A DNA stretch of 57,209 nucleotides from a virus. Within the stretch, counting starts at the first letter, position 1; every line of letters begins with the position of its first letter. This document shows, piece by piece, positions 20,373 to 28,238 of this stretch. The stretch lies in IMG/VR virus record IMGVR_UViG_3300020220_000057, positions 1-57,209 of that record, one strand, 5' to 3'. The position numbers and the translations under genes were made by a program. The notes under the pieces are model-generated. The model did no database searches. It was not told the DNA's origin and saw nothing but the letters and a program-made list of their open reading frames with translations.

Positions 20373-22808
20373 ATGTTTTCTGTTTCCTCATTAAGAGGAT
20401 TGCATAGTAAAAGTAGCACTAATTCAATTATTAGTGTTCCAGGTTTTTACACTGATGGAATAGTGTATTCACAAATAAACTCTGGAGATTATTTATACAT
20501 AGGTGGTGAATTTTCAAAAGTTGGTTCTTTATCTGATCTAAAGGTAAGTAGAGCTGCTTTTATAAACACATCTAATGCGAATCTACATTCGACATTGAAT
20601 TTATCTTTATTCGATGGAGATGTTAATTGTTCAGTTATAAGTGGTAACTTTATATATGTTGGTGGAAAATTTACAGCTTATAATGGAACAAGGTCTTATA
20701 ATTTAGCAAAAATATCATTATTAACTGGTCAAATAGATACAACCTTTAACACTGGTTACGGATTTAACACTGGCTATCAAGAGCCAGCAAAAATCGGAGA
20801 GGTTCTTGCAATAGAAATAGACGGTACAGATCTCTATGTGTGTGGTGATTTTTCTTATTACAATGGAACAAACAGTGCATCAAAACTTGCTAAATTAAAT
20901 GCAAATACTGGAGTTTTTGATTCTACGTTTAATACAGTTAATGCTTTTGCCTATGGCCATCCCTATCACCTTGCTGTTGATTCTAGTGGCTTGTATGTTT
21001 CTGGTTCTTTTACTTCTTACAAGGGGACAACTAGACAATATTTAGTTAAATTAAATAAAACAAATGCTACTTTAGATACTAATTTTGATAATTTAACTGG
21101 ATTTAATAGTAATGTAAGTTCTATTGTAATCGACAGTACTCATTTATATGTGGGTGGAAGTTTCACTTCTTATAAAGGAACAACGAGACAACGTGTAGCC
21201 AAAATAGACAAAACAACAGGGGCGTTGGATACTGGTTTCGATACTGCAAATGGATTTGATTCCTCTGTTAATTCATTATTATTAGATGGAAACAATCTAT
21301 ATGTTGGTGGTAGTTTTACTACTTATAAAGGAAACACTAGACAACGTATTGTTAAAATAGATAAAACAACAGCAGCAGAAGTAGATGCATCTGGTACTGG
21401 CTTTAGTACAACTAGTGGATTTGATTCGGGTGTTACTAGTATTAAGTTGGATGCATCTGGGTTTTTGTATGCAGGTGGTTTTTTTACTTCTTATAAAGGA
21501 AACACTAGACAACTTATTGCAAAAATAGATAAAACAACCGCAATATTAGATGTTTCTTTTGATAGTTCTAACGGTTTTTCTGGAACATCGACAAACTACG
21601 GCGTGAGTGCCGCAAGTGTAAGAACAATATCTATAGCATCTGGAGTTTTGTTTGCTGGAGGTTATAATTGTCTTGATTATCGATCTGTTAACAATGCTTT
21701 TAGCAGACGGGGTTTGGCAAAGATACATATCCCAACTGGAACAGTTGATACTATTTTTAATACCAGTAGTGGAATTTCTTCATATGGTGTGATTTTTTCG
21801 ATGATATTAGACGGCAACAATCTATATGCAGGTGGTGAATTTACTACTTATAAAGGAAACACTAGACAACGAATTGTTAAAATAGATAAAACAACAGCAG
21901 CAGAAGTGGATCCAAATGGTACTGGTTTTAGTACTACTAGTGGATTTCCTAGTGGAACAATTAATTCATTATTATTAGACGGCAATAATCTATATGTTGG
22001 TGGTAATTTTGGTTCTTATAAAGGAAACACTAGACAACGTATTGTTAAAATAGATAAAACAACAGCAGCAGAAGTAGATGCAAATGGTACTGGTTTTAGT
22101 ACTACTAGTGGATTTGATAATACAGTTTATTCAATGGCATTATATGGAAACAATCTATATGTTGGTGGAAGTTTCACTTCCTACAAAGGAAACACTAGAC
22201 AACGAATTGTTAAAATAGATAAAACAACAGCAGCAGAAGTGGATCCAAATGGTACTGGTTTTAGCACAACTAGTGGGTTTAATAATTGGGTAGAGTCAAT
22301 AGTTCCAGATGGTTTAGGAGAATTGTATGTAGGAGGCATGTTTTCCTCTTATAAAGGAACAACGAGATTATGTATAGCTAAAATAAATGCAACAACAGCT
22401 TCTCTTACGACTGCATTTAATGGTTCAGCTTCCTGGTTACCAGGTGGTTTTTATGCAGAAGTTAAATGCATATTATACACAAATGGACAATTATTTATAG
22501 GTGGCTTTTTCAATAATTATAATTCAACTTTTAGGGTTAAAATAGCTAAAATAAATCCAACAACAGGTGATCTTGATACTCTTTTTGTGCCAGATCAGTT
22601 ACTTGAAAGCGGAACAAGATGGTATCCAGGATTGCATGGAAATGCAACAACATATCAAACACCAGGCTATCAATCTACAGATGCTGTATTTTCACTTGTA
22701 GACATAGGCGGGAGTAGGATAGTAGTCTCAGGAAGACATAACTCATATAGAGGATTGATTCAACCTGGAATAAGTATATTAAAAACTACAACAGCAGACC
22801 CTGTCTAA
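20373..22808 (+). CDS. DUF5122-type beta-propeller protein, 811 aa
   Basis: This is a paralogue of the preceding 1624-residue protein. It shares the N-terminal pattern (MFSVSSLRGLHSKS against MFTVPSMRGFSSKP) and the repeat LYVGGSFT.YKGNTRQRIVKI with DKTTAAEVDANGTGFSTTSG. Near-identical DNA repeats at nt 21290-21400, 21830-21940, 22000-22110 and 22150-22270 point to recent amplification. AGTAGGATGG lies upstream of the ATG. The C-terminal 150 residues depart from the repeat. It ends in a convergent overlap with the minus-strand gene at 22805. A host-surface binding role is inferred from position. Confidence 0.75.
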   Translation: MFSVSSLRGLHSKSSTNSIISVPGFYTDGIVYSQINSGDYLYIGGEFSKVGSLSDLKVSRAAFINTSNANLHSTLNLSLFDGDVNCSVISGNFIYVGGKFTAYNGTRSYNLAKISLLTGQIDTTFNTGYGFNTGYQEPAKIGEVLAIEIDGTDLYVCGDFSYYNGTNSASKLAKLNANTGVFDSTFNTVNAFAYGHPYHLAVDSSGLYVSGSFTSYKGTTRQYLVKLNKTNATLDTNFDNLTGFNSNVSSIVIDSTHLYVGGSFTSYKGTTRQRVAKIDKTTGALDTGFDTANGFDSSVNSLLLDGNNLYVGGSFTTYKGNTRQRIVKIDKTTAAEVDASGTGFSTTSGFDSGVTSIKLDASGFLYAGGFFTSYKGNTRQLIAKIDKTTAILDVSFDSSNGFSGTSTNYGVSAASVRTISIASGVLFAGGYNCLDYRSVNNAFSRRGLAKIHIPTGTVDTIFNTSSGISSYGVIFSMILDGNNLYAGGEFTTYKGNTRQRIVKIDKTTAAEVDPNGTGFSTTSGFPSGTINSLLLDGNNLYVGGNFGSYKGNTRQRIVKIDKTTAAEVDANGTGFSTTSGFDNTVYSMALYGNNLYVGGSFTSYKGNTRQRIVKIDKTTAAEVDPNGTGFSTTSGFNNWVESIVPDGLGELYVGGMFSSYKGTTRLCIAKINATTASLTTAFNGSASWLPGGFYAEVKCILYTNGQLFIGGFFNNYNSTFRVKIAKINPTTGDLDTLFVPDQLLESGTRWYPGLHGNATTYQTPGYQSTDAVFSLVDIGGSRIVVSGRHNSYRGLIQPGISILKTTTADPV

Positions 22809-22818
22809 TTGTTAGACA
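22802..22818. terminator. Hairpin at convergent gene ends
   Basis: TGTCTAA and TTAGACA form a perfect 7-bp stem around TTG. The stem contains the stop codons of both converging genes (plus-strand TAA and minus-strand TAG). It is well placed to act as a bidirectional terminator, although neither side has a clear T-run. Confidence 0.4.
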
Positions 22819-22981
22819 AAGAATTTAATTCTGTTATACCGCCAACTATTTTAGTTAATTCTATATTAATTTCTTCAATTCTCTTAGATAGAGAATCTCT
22901 TTCTTCAACTAAAAGTTGTATTTTTTCTTTTAATTCTTCTATTCTATTTTGAATTTTTTCATATAACATATCTTCATTCAT
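22805..22981 (-). CDS. Small coiled-coil protein, 58 aa
   Basis: The chosen ATG at 22981 overlaps the stop of the upstream zinc-motif gene (TAATG); a longer frame upstream would bury itself in that gene. The product (MNEDMLYEKIQNRIEELKEK at its start) is highly charged with heptad-spaced Leu/Ile, so a short coiled coil is likely. Function is unknown. Its stop overlaps the end of the plus-strand propeller gene. Confidence 0.6.
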   Translation of the reverse strand: MNEDMLYEKIQNRIEELKEKIQLLVEERDSLSKRIEEINIELTKIVGGITELNSLSNN

Positions 22982-23265
22982 TAGCAAAAACCTTCTCCAT
23001 TGCAAGTTGGACAATAGCCATGATACCAAACGTAATTGCCATCTAAGTTTTTATTTAGAGTTTGAATTGCTTCCCAACCAGATCCACTGCAACTTTTACA
23101 TTTATATATTGATGCTTTATTTATTATCTTTAATATCTTCAGTAGATAAATAAGCTTTCGCAAGATTGAAAAACCATTCCGGCTTTTCTCTTTTTGTCCA
23201 TTTTGGTTTGATTTTATCTTTAGACCATTTGATGAGAAAGCCAAATCTGTAAGCTTCGATGACAT
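22981..23265 (-). CDS. DnaJ-type CxxCxGxG zinc-motif protein
   Basis: The C-terminal 40 residues carry two CxxCxGxG motifs (CKSCSGSG and CPTCNGEG), the zinc-binding pattern of DnaJ-like fingers. No ATG lies after the end of the upstream gene. The best start is an ATG at 23265, eight bases after AAAGGA, which puts the first half inside the 172-residue gene in another frame (149-bp overlap). A short version with a non-ATG start near 23125 is possible. The finger region is well supported; the N-terminus is not. It may be a chaperone-like or RNA-binding accessory protein. Confidence 0.5.
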   Translation of the reverse strand: MSSKLTDLAFSSNGLKIKSNQNGQKEKSRNGFSILRKLIYLLKILKIINKASIYKCKSCSGSGWEAIQTLNKNLDGNYVWYHGYCPTCNGEGFC

Positions 23266-23635
23266 TTTCAATGTCCTTTCTCAAAGAACAATTGGGAAAA
23301 GGGGTAAGATCTCCCTTTTCAACTAGATGTCTTTGATTATACAAAGAATCAAATGTCACTGTATAAGTTTTATGAATTTTTCCGTATCGATGTGTGTACT
23401 CATTGCTCATTGCAAGTAATAGTTCAAGATGCCATTCGTAATTAGAATTAGTATCACCGGTCCAGATAGTGCAAGGATGCTTTTTCCACGCCACTCGATA
23501 CGGAGCAATTCCACCATGTCTATCGATTGCAGTTGACAACATTTGAGCAGATTCGATTATCATCTTGTTTAATCTTTTGTCATCTAGATGCTGTGCACAT
23601 TCTATAGGATCATCGGACGTAAAGAAGATATTCAT
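23117..23635 (-). CDS. Conserved phage protein, pyrimidine-dimer-glycosylase-like family, 172 aa
   Basis: The sequence has the pattern of a widespread phage family sometimes annotated as pyrimidine dimer DNA glycosylase-like: an N-terminal DDPIECAQHLDDKRLNKMII segment, then ESAQMLSTA, KKHPCTIWTGDTNSNYEWHL, EYTHRYGKIHKT and a C-terminal KPKWTKREKPEWF. The conserved His, Asp, Arg and Trp positions are present. The biochemical activity of this family is not firmly established, so DNA repair is a tentative role. Start is the ATG at 23635. Confidence 0.65.
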   Translation of the reverse strand: MNIFFTSDDPIECAQHLDDKRLNKMIIESAQMLSTAIDRHGGIAPYRVAWKKHPCTIWTGDTNSNYEWHLELLLAMSNEYTHRYGKIHKTYTVTFDSLYNQRHLVEKGDLTPFPNCSLRKDIENVIEAYRFGFLIKWSKDKIKPKWTKREKPEWFFNLAKAYLSTEDIKDNK

Positions 23636-23652
23636 CGAATCTGCCCCGTGTT

Positions 23653-23964
23653 TTATTCAGTTACCTTACGAACACTTGTAACTAGAAAAGAAACAGGTGA
23701 ACCAACAGATGGTGAGCGAAAACCACTCGGCCATTCTGATGCCGTAAGAGTACTAAGAGCACGACGATTTACACGAAACAAAACCGTGCTGCTTTTTCCA
23801 GAATATTTACTCTTAATAGTTACACGATACTGTTGTCCATATTTAAGCTTAGAACGATCAAGACCAAGTTGACCTGGCGTTGTTCCAACCGTGCTACCTC
23901 CTGCTTCGTTAAGATGAAAAGTACCAAGATTTCCACTGCTTAGATTGCTAGATACGTTACCCAT
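23653..23964 (-). CDS. Hypothetical protein, 103 aa
   Basis: A strong AGGAGATATATAT precedes the ATG. The product (MGNVSSNLSSGNLGTFHLNE at its start) is Ser/Gly/Thr-rich at the N-terminus, then basic and beta-like (YRVTIKSKYSGKSSTVLFRV). No family is recognised. Relatively high GC and a good ribosome site suggest solid expression. An OB- or SH3-like small beta-barrel would fit but is a guess. Confidence 0.6.
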   Translation of the reverse strand: MGNVSSNLSSGNLGTFHLNEAGGSTVGTTPGQLGLDRSKLKYGQQYRVTIKSKYSGKSSTVLFRVNRRALSTLTASEWPSGFRSPSVGSPVSFLVTSVRKVTE

Positions 23965-24064
23965 ATATATATCTCCTCTTGTTTGGGTTTTTTAAATCTC
24001 TAAGATATTTTTACCTCAAAAATATTAACACTAGCTAATTAAATCATTAAATCCTCCCATTAAA

Positions 24065-24529
24065 TTATCTAACTTTATAAATTAGTTCTATATAACCTTC
24101 TTCTGTTAAAGAAGATTCTATTTTTAAATCTGCCATTGTCATTATTTCATTAAAGTCTTTATATATATCTTTTGCTATTATTTTTCTAACTCCACATTGC
24201 CAAAGCATCCTCATACACCTGCAACAGGGTGTCATTGTACAAACAACAAAAGTATTTTCCATTGATATCCCATGTTGAGCTGCGTTGCATATTAAATTTT
24301 CTTCTGAATGAATCATGTATTTATATTTATCAGGTCTCGTTGACGGCAGTATGCTATCGTTTGTACCTCTAACAAAACCATTACATCCGGTTGCAATAAT
24401 TGCACCAGAAGATTCTTTTACCAAGACAGAGCCAACCTTTGTTTCCATATCATGACTTCTCAATGAAGCCACTTGTGCAAAATTCATGTAAAAAGAATTT
24501 TTAGACAATCGAGAAATCATCAAGTCCAA
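24065..24529 (-). CDS. Deoxycytidylate (dCMP) deaminase family protein
   Basis: This is a zinc-dependent deaminase that would convert dCMP to dUMP for thymidylate synthesis. The HSEEN motif supplies the zinc His and catalytic Glu, and TPCCRC supplies the two zinc Cys. The GSVLVKESSGAIIATGCNGF strand-turn is typical. The 154-residue length suits phage dCMP deaminases. The first start is a TTG six bases after GAGAGG, and an ATG nine bases further on is an alternative. The start lies inside the end of the next gene upstream (29-bp overlap). The T4-type extra zinc-binding insert is not obvious. Confidence 0.8.
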   Translation of the reverse strand: MDLMISRLSKNSFYMNFAQVASLRSHDMETKVGSVLVKESSGAIIATGCNGFVRGTNDSILPSTRPDKYKYMIHSEENLICNAAQHGISMENTFVVCTMTPCCRCMRMLWQCGVRKIIAKDIYKDFNEIMTMADLKIESSLTEEGYIELIYKVR

Positions 24530-25196
24530 TTGGAACCTCTCTTGAGAAAAAATGCTTTCGATTATATCTATTTTCTAATATTCTTTCTATATCTATAACT
24601 CTATGAATATTTAAGATATTATAGCCTAATAAAACAACACCGGATTTTAAATCCATATTTAAAATTGTATATTTTTTATTTTTCAATGTTAACAAAGAAT
24701 CAGATACATAAATAGTATCTCCAGCTTTTAACTGATTAAAAAATATCACAAATTTTTCTTTAGTCCAATTTTGAGAATTTTGTGATATTTTTTTATTATA
24801 TCTATTTATTTTTGCAATAGTTTTTCTTCTTTCTTTATGTTTTTCTTGTTGCTCTTTCATGTAGTTATGATTTTGATCTATTAAAGTAGAAACCAATTGA
24901 TTTTCATCTGTTTTTAAATTTAAATATTCATTTAAACATCTAGGTTTTCCATAATTCTTTCCATCTTGCAACAACTGTCTGCCTATTACAAGACCTGGTT
25001 CTACTACTTCATCGACTATAAAAAGTGTATTATCTATTCTTTGACCTCTAGAATCAACACGATAAACATGATCCCCATTTTTTGGTAAAATTTGATTTTT
25101 TAAAAAATTATAAAGATCAATAAATCTATATAATTTTTTATCTTTAAGCATAGCTTCTTTAAAAGAGGCATGTTTATCTTTAAACAAGATCGTCAT
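24501..25196 (-). CDS. Hypothetical protein, 231 aa
   Basis: The ATG at 25196 is preceded by GAGG at five bases and lies within the last codons of the upstream gene. The product is basic and Lys/Asn/Asp-rich. It has a middle segment VDEVVEPGLVIGRQLLQDGK and a C-terminal beta segment (AGDTIYVSDSLLTLKNKKY) that resembles a small barrel. No catalytic motif is seen. It may bind nucleic acid, given its charge, but no family is recognised. Confidence 0.6.
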   Translation of the reverse strand: MTILFKDKHASFKEAMLKDKKLYRFIDLYNFLKNQILPKNGDHVYRVDSRGQRIDNTLFIVDEVVEPGLVIGRQLLQDGKNYGKPRCLNEYLNLKTDENQLVSTLIDQNHNYMKEQQEKHKERRKTIAKINRYNKKISQNSQNWTKEKFVIFFNQLKAGDTIYVSDSLLTLKNKKYTILNMDLKSGVVLLGYNILNIHRVIDIERILENRYNRKHFFSREVPIGLDDFSIV

Positions 25197-25401
25197 TAAG
25201 TTCCTCTTTGTCTTTAAGAAAGTCATATTCATAGTTTATTTGTTTATCTGGTATTTTTTGAGACTTGTATCTAAGTCCTTTTACCTTTTGAGTAATCTTA
25301 CCTCTAATAGGACAATTGTATGTTATTTCAACCCATATTTCAGATTCTATTAATTGATTTTCTGGTTGTGTTATTTTTTCTTTTTGTTTTTTTTTGCTCA
25401 T
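25180..25401 (-). CDS. Hypothetical protein, 73 aa
   Basis: The ATG overlaps the TGA of the upstream gene (ATGA), and the end overlaps the next gene by 17 bases, so it sits in a coupled string of genes. The product is Lys/Glu-rich with a central EIWVEITYNCPIRGKITQKV strand pair. No homology is recognised. Confidence 0.55.
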   Translation of the reverse strand: MSKKKQKEKITQPENQLIESEIWVEITYNCPIRGKITQKVKGLRYKSQKIPDKQINYEYDFLKDKEELNDDLV

Positions 25402-25958
25402 CTAATACAACCTCTTCCTAATTCATAAATGTTTCCGTATTCTGCTATTAATATGTTTTTTATTGCACCTTGATAAATAGAAACAATTTTTGGAGCAGAT
25501 TTTGATTCTACAAACTCAACCCAAGTGCACAAGTCTCCATACGCAAGACCTTCCCAATATGCTGCAATTGGAGTTGTTAATGTTGCAACAAATCTATCGC
25601 AATTATCTTCAGCATATGCTTTTTGATTAAGCATCAATGCTTCATTAGTGTTTTTAATAGACTCAGATATATCTTTATCATTTTCCATTTTTCCAGATTT
25701 TATATGCTCAATAGAAGGATTAAAGGCCGAATTTCTCGGCGCAGACAAATCTACAACAAGATGAAATCTTGTCATGGTCAACAAGACGGCTATTGGGCAT
25801 TTTATAGATACGACAACACGTGGTATCGAAAGTATTGATGGTTTAAAGACATTAGAATAATATTGATTAAGTATGTGTTTGGTTTTTTCCCCATCTGGAG
25901 AAGAAGAAAATAAATAAACATATCCACTATCTAACACGGGCAATAGATAAGGCTTCAT
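25398..25958 (-). CDS. Unknown protein with faint ThyX resemblance, 186 aa
   Basis: Start is an ATG in an ATGA overlap, preceded by GAGGAAGATAA. The protein is not confidently assigned. Two stretches run parallel to the phage's own ThyX at 38158: MTRFHLVVDLSAPR against MTHRVFSRNAASSR (14 residues each), and NCDRF...TWVEFVESKSAP against HCNRL...NFFVLRDHEDAQP with similar spacing. The catalytic RHRxxSxNxxSxR residues are not kept. If the fold is shared it would be a degenerate, non-thymidylate-forming relative. The alternative is simple coincidence. Confidence 0.5.
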   Translation of the reverse strand: MKPYLLPVLDSGYVYLFSSSPDGEKTKHILNQYYSNVFKPSILSIPRVVVSIKCPIAVLLTMTRFHLVVDLSAPRNSAFNPSIEHIKSGKMENDKDISESIKNTNEALMLNQKAYAEDNCDRFVATLTTPIAAYWEGLAYGDLCTWVEFVESKSAPKIVSIYQGAIKNILIAEYGNIYELGRGCIR

Positions 25959-26356
25959 TTATCTTCCTCTGATGAGTTTTCTATTATTTTAGCCTTACTA
26001 GTATACTCTGTGCTATCGAATGTCTGCAGCATACGCTCGAGTAAGATATCGGCAGCTCTAAATTGAACATATTCAGTTGTGTCTATATCTAACCATCTGC
26101 AGGCTTTTTTATAATCTTTATTTAAGATATAAACTTTTGCATTATTTTGATCTTCTGTCCACATTCTAGATACTTCTTGTACCATTTCATCAAATGAATA
26201 AGGACCGTGTATTGTTGTACAAATAAATCTACCCTTATCTCTTGGGCCCGATGACACTGCTACGGTGAACACTTCACTATGTAGGTTTGACAAATCCATA
26301 TGTTCTGTTAGAGGATTAAATACTGTTTCTAATTCTAGAGATTCTTCTGTATTCAT
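25955..26356 (-). CDS. Hypothetical protein, 133 aa
   Basis: The ATG at 26356 follows GGGGGAGAAAA; an upstream in-frame ATG lacks this site. The product is acidic (MNTEESLELETVFNPLTEHM at its start) with a VAVSSGPRDKGRFICTTIHG segment and no recognised family. The TCCGATTC motif sits 30 bases upstream, so it may begin a transcript that runs on through the dCMP deaminase gene. It overlaps the next gene by ATGA. Confidence 0.6.
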   Translation of the reverse strand: MNTEESLELETVFNPLTEHMDLSNLHSEVFTVAVSSGPRDKGRFICTTIHGPYSFDEMVQEVSRMWTEDQNNAKVYILNKDYKKACRWLDIDTTEYVQFRAADILLERMLQTFDSTEYTSKAKIIENSSEEDK

Positions 26357-26386
26357 TTTTCTCCCCCACAACATTTTTATATAAAA

Positions 26387-26394
26387 GAATCGGA
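26387..26394 (-). promoter_or_regulatory. TCCGATTC element, upstream of 25955-26356
   Basis: Minus-strand sequence GATCCGATTCTTTTATA. It ends 30 bases before the ATG at 26356 and lies just before the stop of the upstream hydroxymethylase gene. It is one of 11 exact copies in the window. Confidence 0.55.
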
Positions 26395-26395
26395 T

Positions 26396-27166
26396 CTAAC
26401 CTATCATTTTTAAAATAACTGAAAGATCTTTTTCATACATATGCATCGAATGAGCTATATGAGTATATGAGCCTGTTTTTAAATTTGGATATTTATCTAA
26501 TAATTCTAGAGTCATTTTATTTTGTAAATAAACAAAAAATGGAACATCATAAACTGTTCCTCTTAATACATCATTGCTGCGCATTACCGCGGTCATGTTT
26601 AAATTTTCATTTCTTATACTAAAAGAAACATGCATCGTACATGGAAAATCTTTATTACCAATCCACGCATGATAAGGTTTGTTTATTCTCATTACTGCTT
26701 GTCTTGAATCTTTGTCATTCAATAAGCTCTGTTTAGCCCATTCCCATGGGGTTCTTTTAAACGAAGACATATCACATGCAAGAGTATTTGGATATGATTC
26801 ATACGAGCCGTCGCCTTCGCTGTGATCTTTCATTGTTAAAAAACCATAGTTAGAATTTACAGTACCATCTGGATTTGCTATTTTATTCCAAAACTTACTT
26901 ATCTTAGTGGCCGACTCCACTGATCTAAAACCAGACAGATACCATTCCATTTCTTTTATAGTATAGTCTTTTATTATTGTATTTCTTTCTAAATCATTTG
27001 TAATAATAGATTCTGAAGTAGGTTTTTTTACTTCAAAAATATAATTAGATATTTCTCTAATCAATTGCCCACGTGGAGACGACAGATTTTCATAATTTTC
27101 AACTATATTTTTTAATAAATCTAAATACGCCTCACTAGTTGTCGTATATGTTAATTTGTTATTCAT
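26396..27166 (-). CDS. dCMP hydroxymethylase (T4 gp42-like), 256 aa
   Basis: This belongs to the thymidylate synthase fold family. It is closest in pattern to T4 gp42, which converts dCMP with methylene-THF to 5-hydroxymethyl-dCMP. Matching segments include EMEWYLSG (gp42: ELEWYKSK), the TVNSNYGF stretch (gp42: EINSNYGW) and the MRSNDV phosphate-binding motif at residues 195-200. The catalytic Cys is C176 (FPCTMHVSFSI). The residue corresponding to thymidylate synthase Asn177 is Asp (D207 in TVYDVPF), the substitution that selects dCMP over dUMP. HSMHMYEKD supplies the sugar-binding His/Tyr. A separate ThyX in this genome covers dTMP, consistent with this gene being devoted to cytosine modification. 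Methylase rather than hydroxymethylase activity cannot be excluded. Confidence 0.8.
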   Translation of the reverse strand: MNNKLTYTTTSEAYLDLLKNIVENYENLSSPRGQLIREISNYIFEVKKPTSESIITNDLERNTIIKDYTIKEMEWYLSGFRSVESATKISKFWNKIANPDGTVNSNYGFLTMKDHSEGDGSYESYPNTLACDMSSFKRTPWEWAKQSLLNDKDSRQAVMRINKPYHAWIGNKDFPCTMHVSFSIRNENLNMTAVMRSNDVLRGTVYDVPFFVYLQNKMTLELLDKYPNLKTGSYTHIAHSMHMYEKDLSVILKMIG

Positions 27167-27168
27167 GA

Positions 27169-27360
27169 TTACTTCTTGATATTAAGATTAGCCGTTGAAG
27201 AACAAAGATTATCGTATGCTTCGTTTAAAATATATGATGCTTTTGTTATTTCATAATTATACTCTTGAAGAACAGCTGCTCTTCCATATACATATCCACA
27301 TGTGAAGATAAGAGACGTACATATAACAATAATCCAGTTTCTCTTATCTCTATTACTCAT
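27169..27360 (-). CDS. Small membrane protein, 63 aa
   Basis: A Lys/Arg-rich start (MSNRDKRNW) is followed by one hydrophobic segment (IIVICTSLIFTCGYVYG, about residues 10-26) and a polar tail with one Cys. It is probably a signal-anchor inner-membrane protein with a small periplasmic domain. AAGGAAACTCAAG precedes the ATG, which overlaps the end of the upstream gene by 8 bases. Function is unknown. Confidence 0.55.
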   Translation of the reverse strand: MSNRDKRNWIIVICTSLIFTCGYVYGRAAVLQEYNYEITKASYILNEAYDNLCSSTANLNIKK

Positions 27361-27727
27361 CTTGAGTTTCCTTCAGTATTTTTTCTATTTGATGATGCCA
27401 AACTCCATAACCATATCTTTTTTTTGTTATTCTTTTTAAGAGTTGACCGCCTCGATTAAAGATATGAGTAAAAATAAAAGTAGATTCTTTTACAGAGAGT
27501 CCACTTGGAGTTTTGTGATTTGGATTGTATTTTTGCAAAGCAACAAAAACCTCAGTCAGTAAATACTGACGAATATCTTTTATTGTAAGACCAGAGTTTC
27601 CAAGAAAAACATCTTGTTTATCTTTGTTAAGAGATGCCTCTCTCCAATTTTTTATAACTGATTTTCTAATATATGAATCAACCATTGATGTGTATTTTTT
27701 CACATCTTCATCGGTTATTTTTCTCAT
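27353..27727 (-). CDS. Sigma-70 region 2-like protein (possible phage sigma factor), 124 aa
   Basis: The central part (LTIKDIRQYLLTEVFVALQKYNP, residues about 47-69) followed by FIFTHIFNRGGQLLKRITKKRYG has the layout of sigma factor region 2: a D-x-x-Q helix, an aromatic/hydrophobic helix and a basic DNA-melting helix. T4 gp55 (late sigma) shows the same arrangement in EASIKGLHNFDE...[20 protein letters not shown]. No region 4 is visible, as in gp55. If correct, it would redirect host RNA polymerase to phage promoters. A fortuitous helical resemblance is possible. Confidence 0.5.
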   Translation of the reverse strand: MRKITDEDVKKYTSMVDSYIRKSVIKNWREASLNKDKQDVFLGNSGLTIKDIRQYLLTEVFVALQKYNPNHKTPSGLSVKESTFIFTHIFNRGGQLLKRITKKRYGYGVWHHQIEKILKETQDE

Positions 27728-27728
27728 T

Positions 27729-28238
27729 TTAGCCGCCGTATTTTTTATTTAAATCTTTGCACAATTGTAAAAGAACTTTTTCATTCATTTTTTCTTTTTG
27801 ATTTGTTTCATATATGGCAATAATTAGATTAATTAATTCCTGATTGTTCGTTAAACAATGTTCCATTGAGCCGTATAAAGATAGATGTGAAGCTTGTTTA
27901 TTGATTAGATTAACAAAATAAACTCTTTTATCTAATCTAGAACCTTTTTGAGAAGCTTTCATGTCATCGAGCTGACTTGTCAATGAGGTTAGGGCATGGA
28001 TCATTGTTTTGATTTTGTTTACAGAATATTCATTGTTTTCTGTTTGTAATTGTATATTTTTACGTACTAAATTATAAAAATTTTCACTAATATCAAACTG
28101 ATCTGGCATTGCGTTTATAAAAGCACTGTTTTTAGGATAAAAAACATTTTTAGTAGAAGACAAAACCATGACTCTGGATGGTGGTACTATTTTTTCTACA
28201 ATTTTAAGTAATTTTTCTAAATAGACAAAATTGCTCAT
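27729..28238 (-). CDS. Hypothetical protein, 169 aa
   Basis: GGAGGTATT precedes the ATG, which overlaps the previous stop. The product is mostly helical by composition (MSNFVYLEKLLKIVEKIVPP at its start; Lys/Asn/Leu-rich), with no motif recognised. It lies directly upstream of the sigma-like gene in the same coupled string, so joint expression is likely. Confidence 0.55.
   Translation of the reverse strand: MSNFVYLEKLLKIVEKIVPPSRVMVLSSTKNVFYPKNSAFINAMPDQFDISENFYNLVRKNIQLQTENNEYSVNKIKTMIHALTSLTSQLDDMKASQKGSRLDKRVYFVNLINKQASHLSLYGSMEHCLTNNQELINLIIAIYETNQKEKMNEKVLLQLCKDLNKKYGG

Noticed and set aside
24030-24064. GGGAGG followed by an ATG ATT TAA start-stop after the dCMP deaminase gene
   Set aside because: An ORF of two codons cannot be supported as a gene; it is probably a chance feature of AT-rich DNA.
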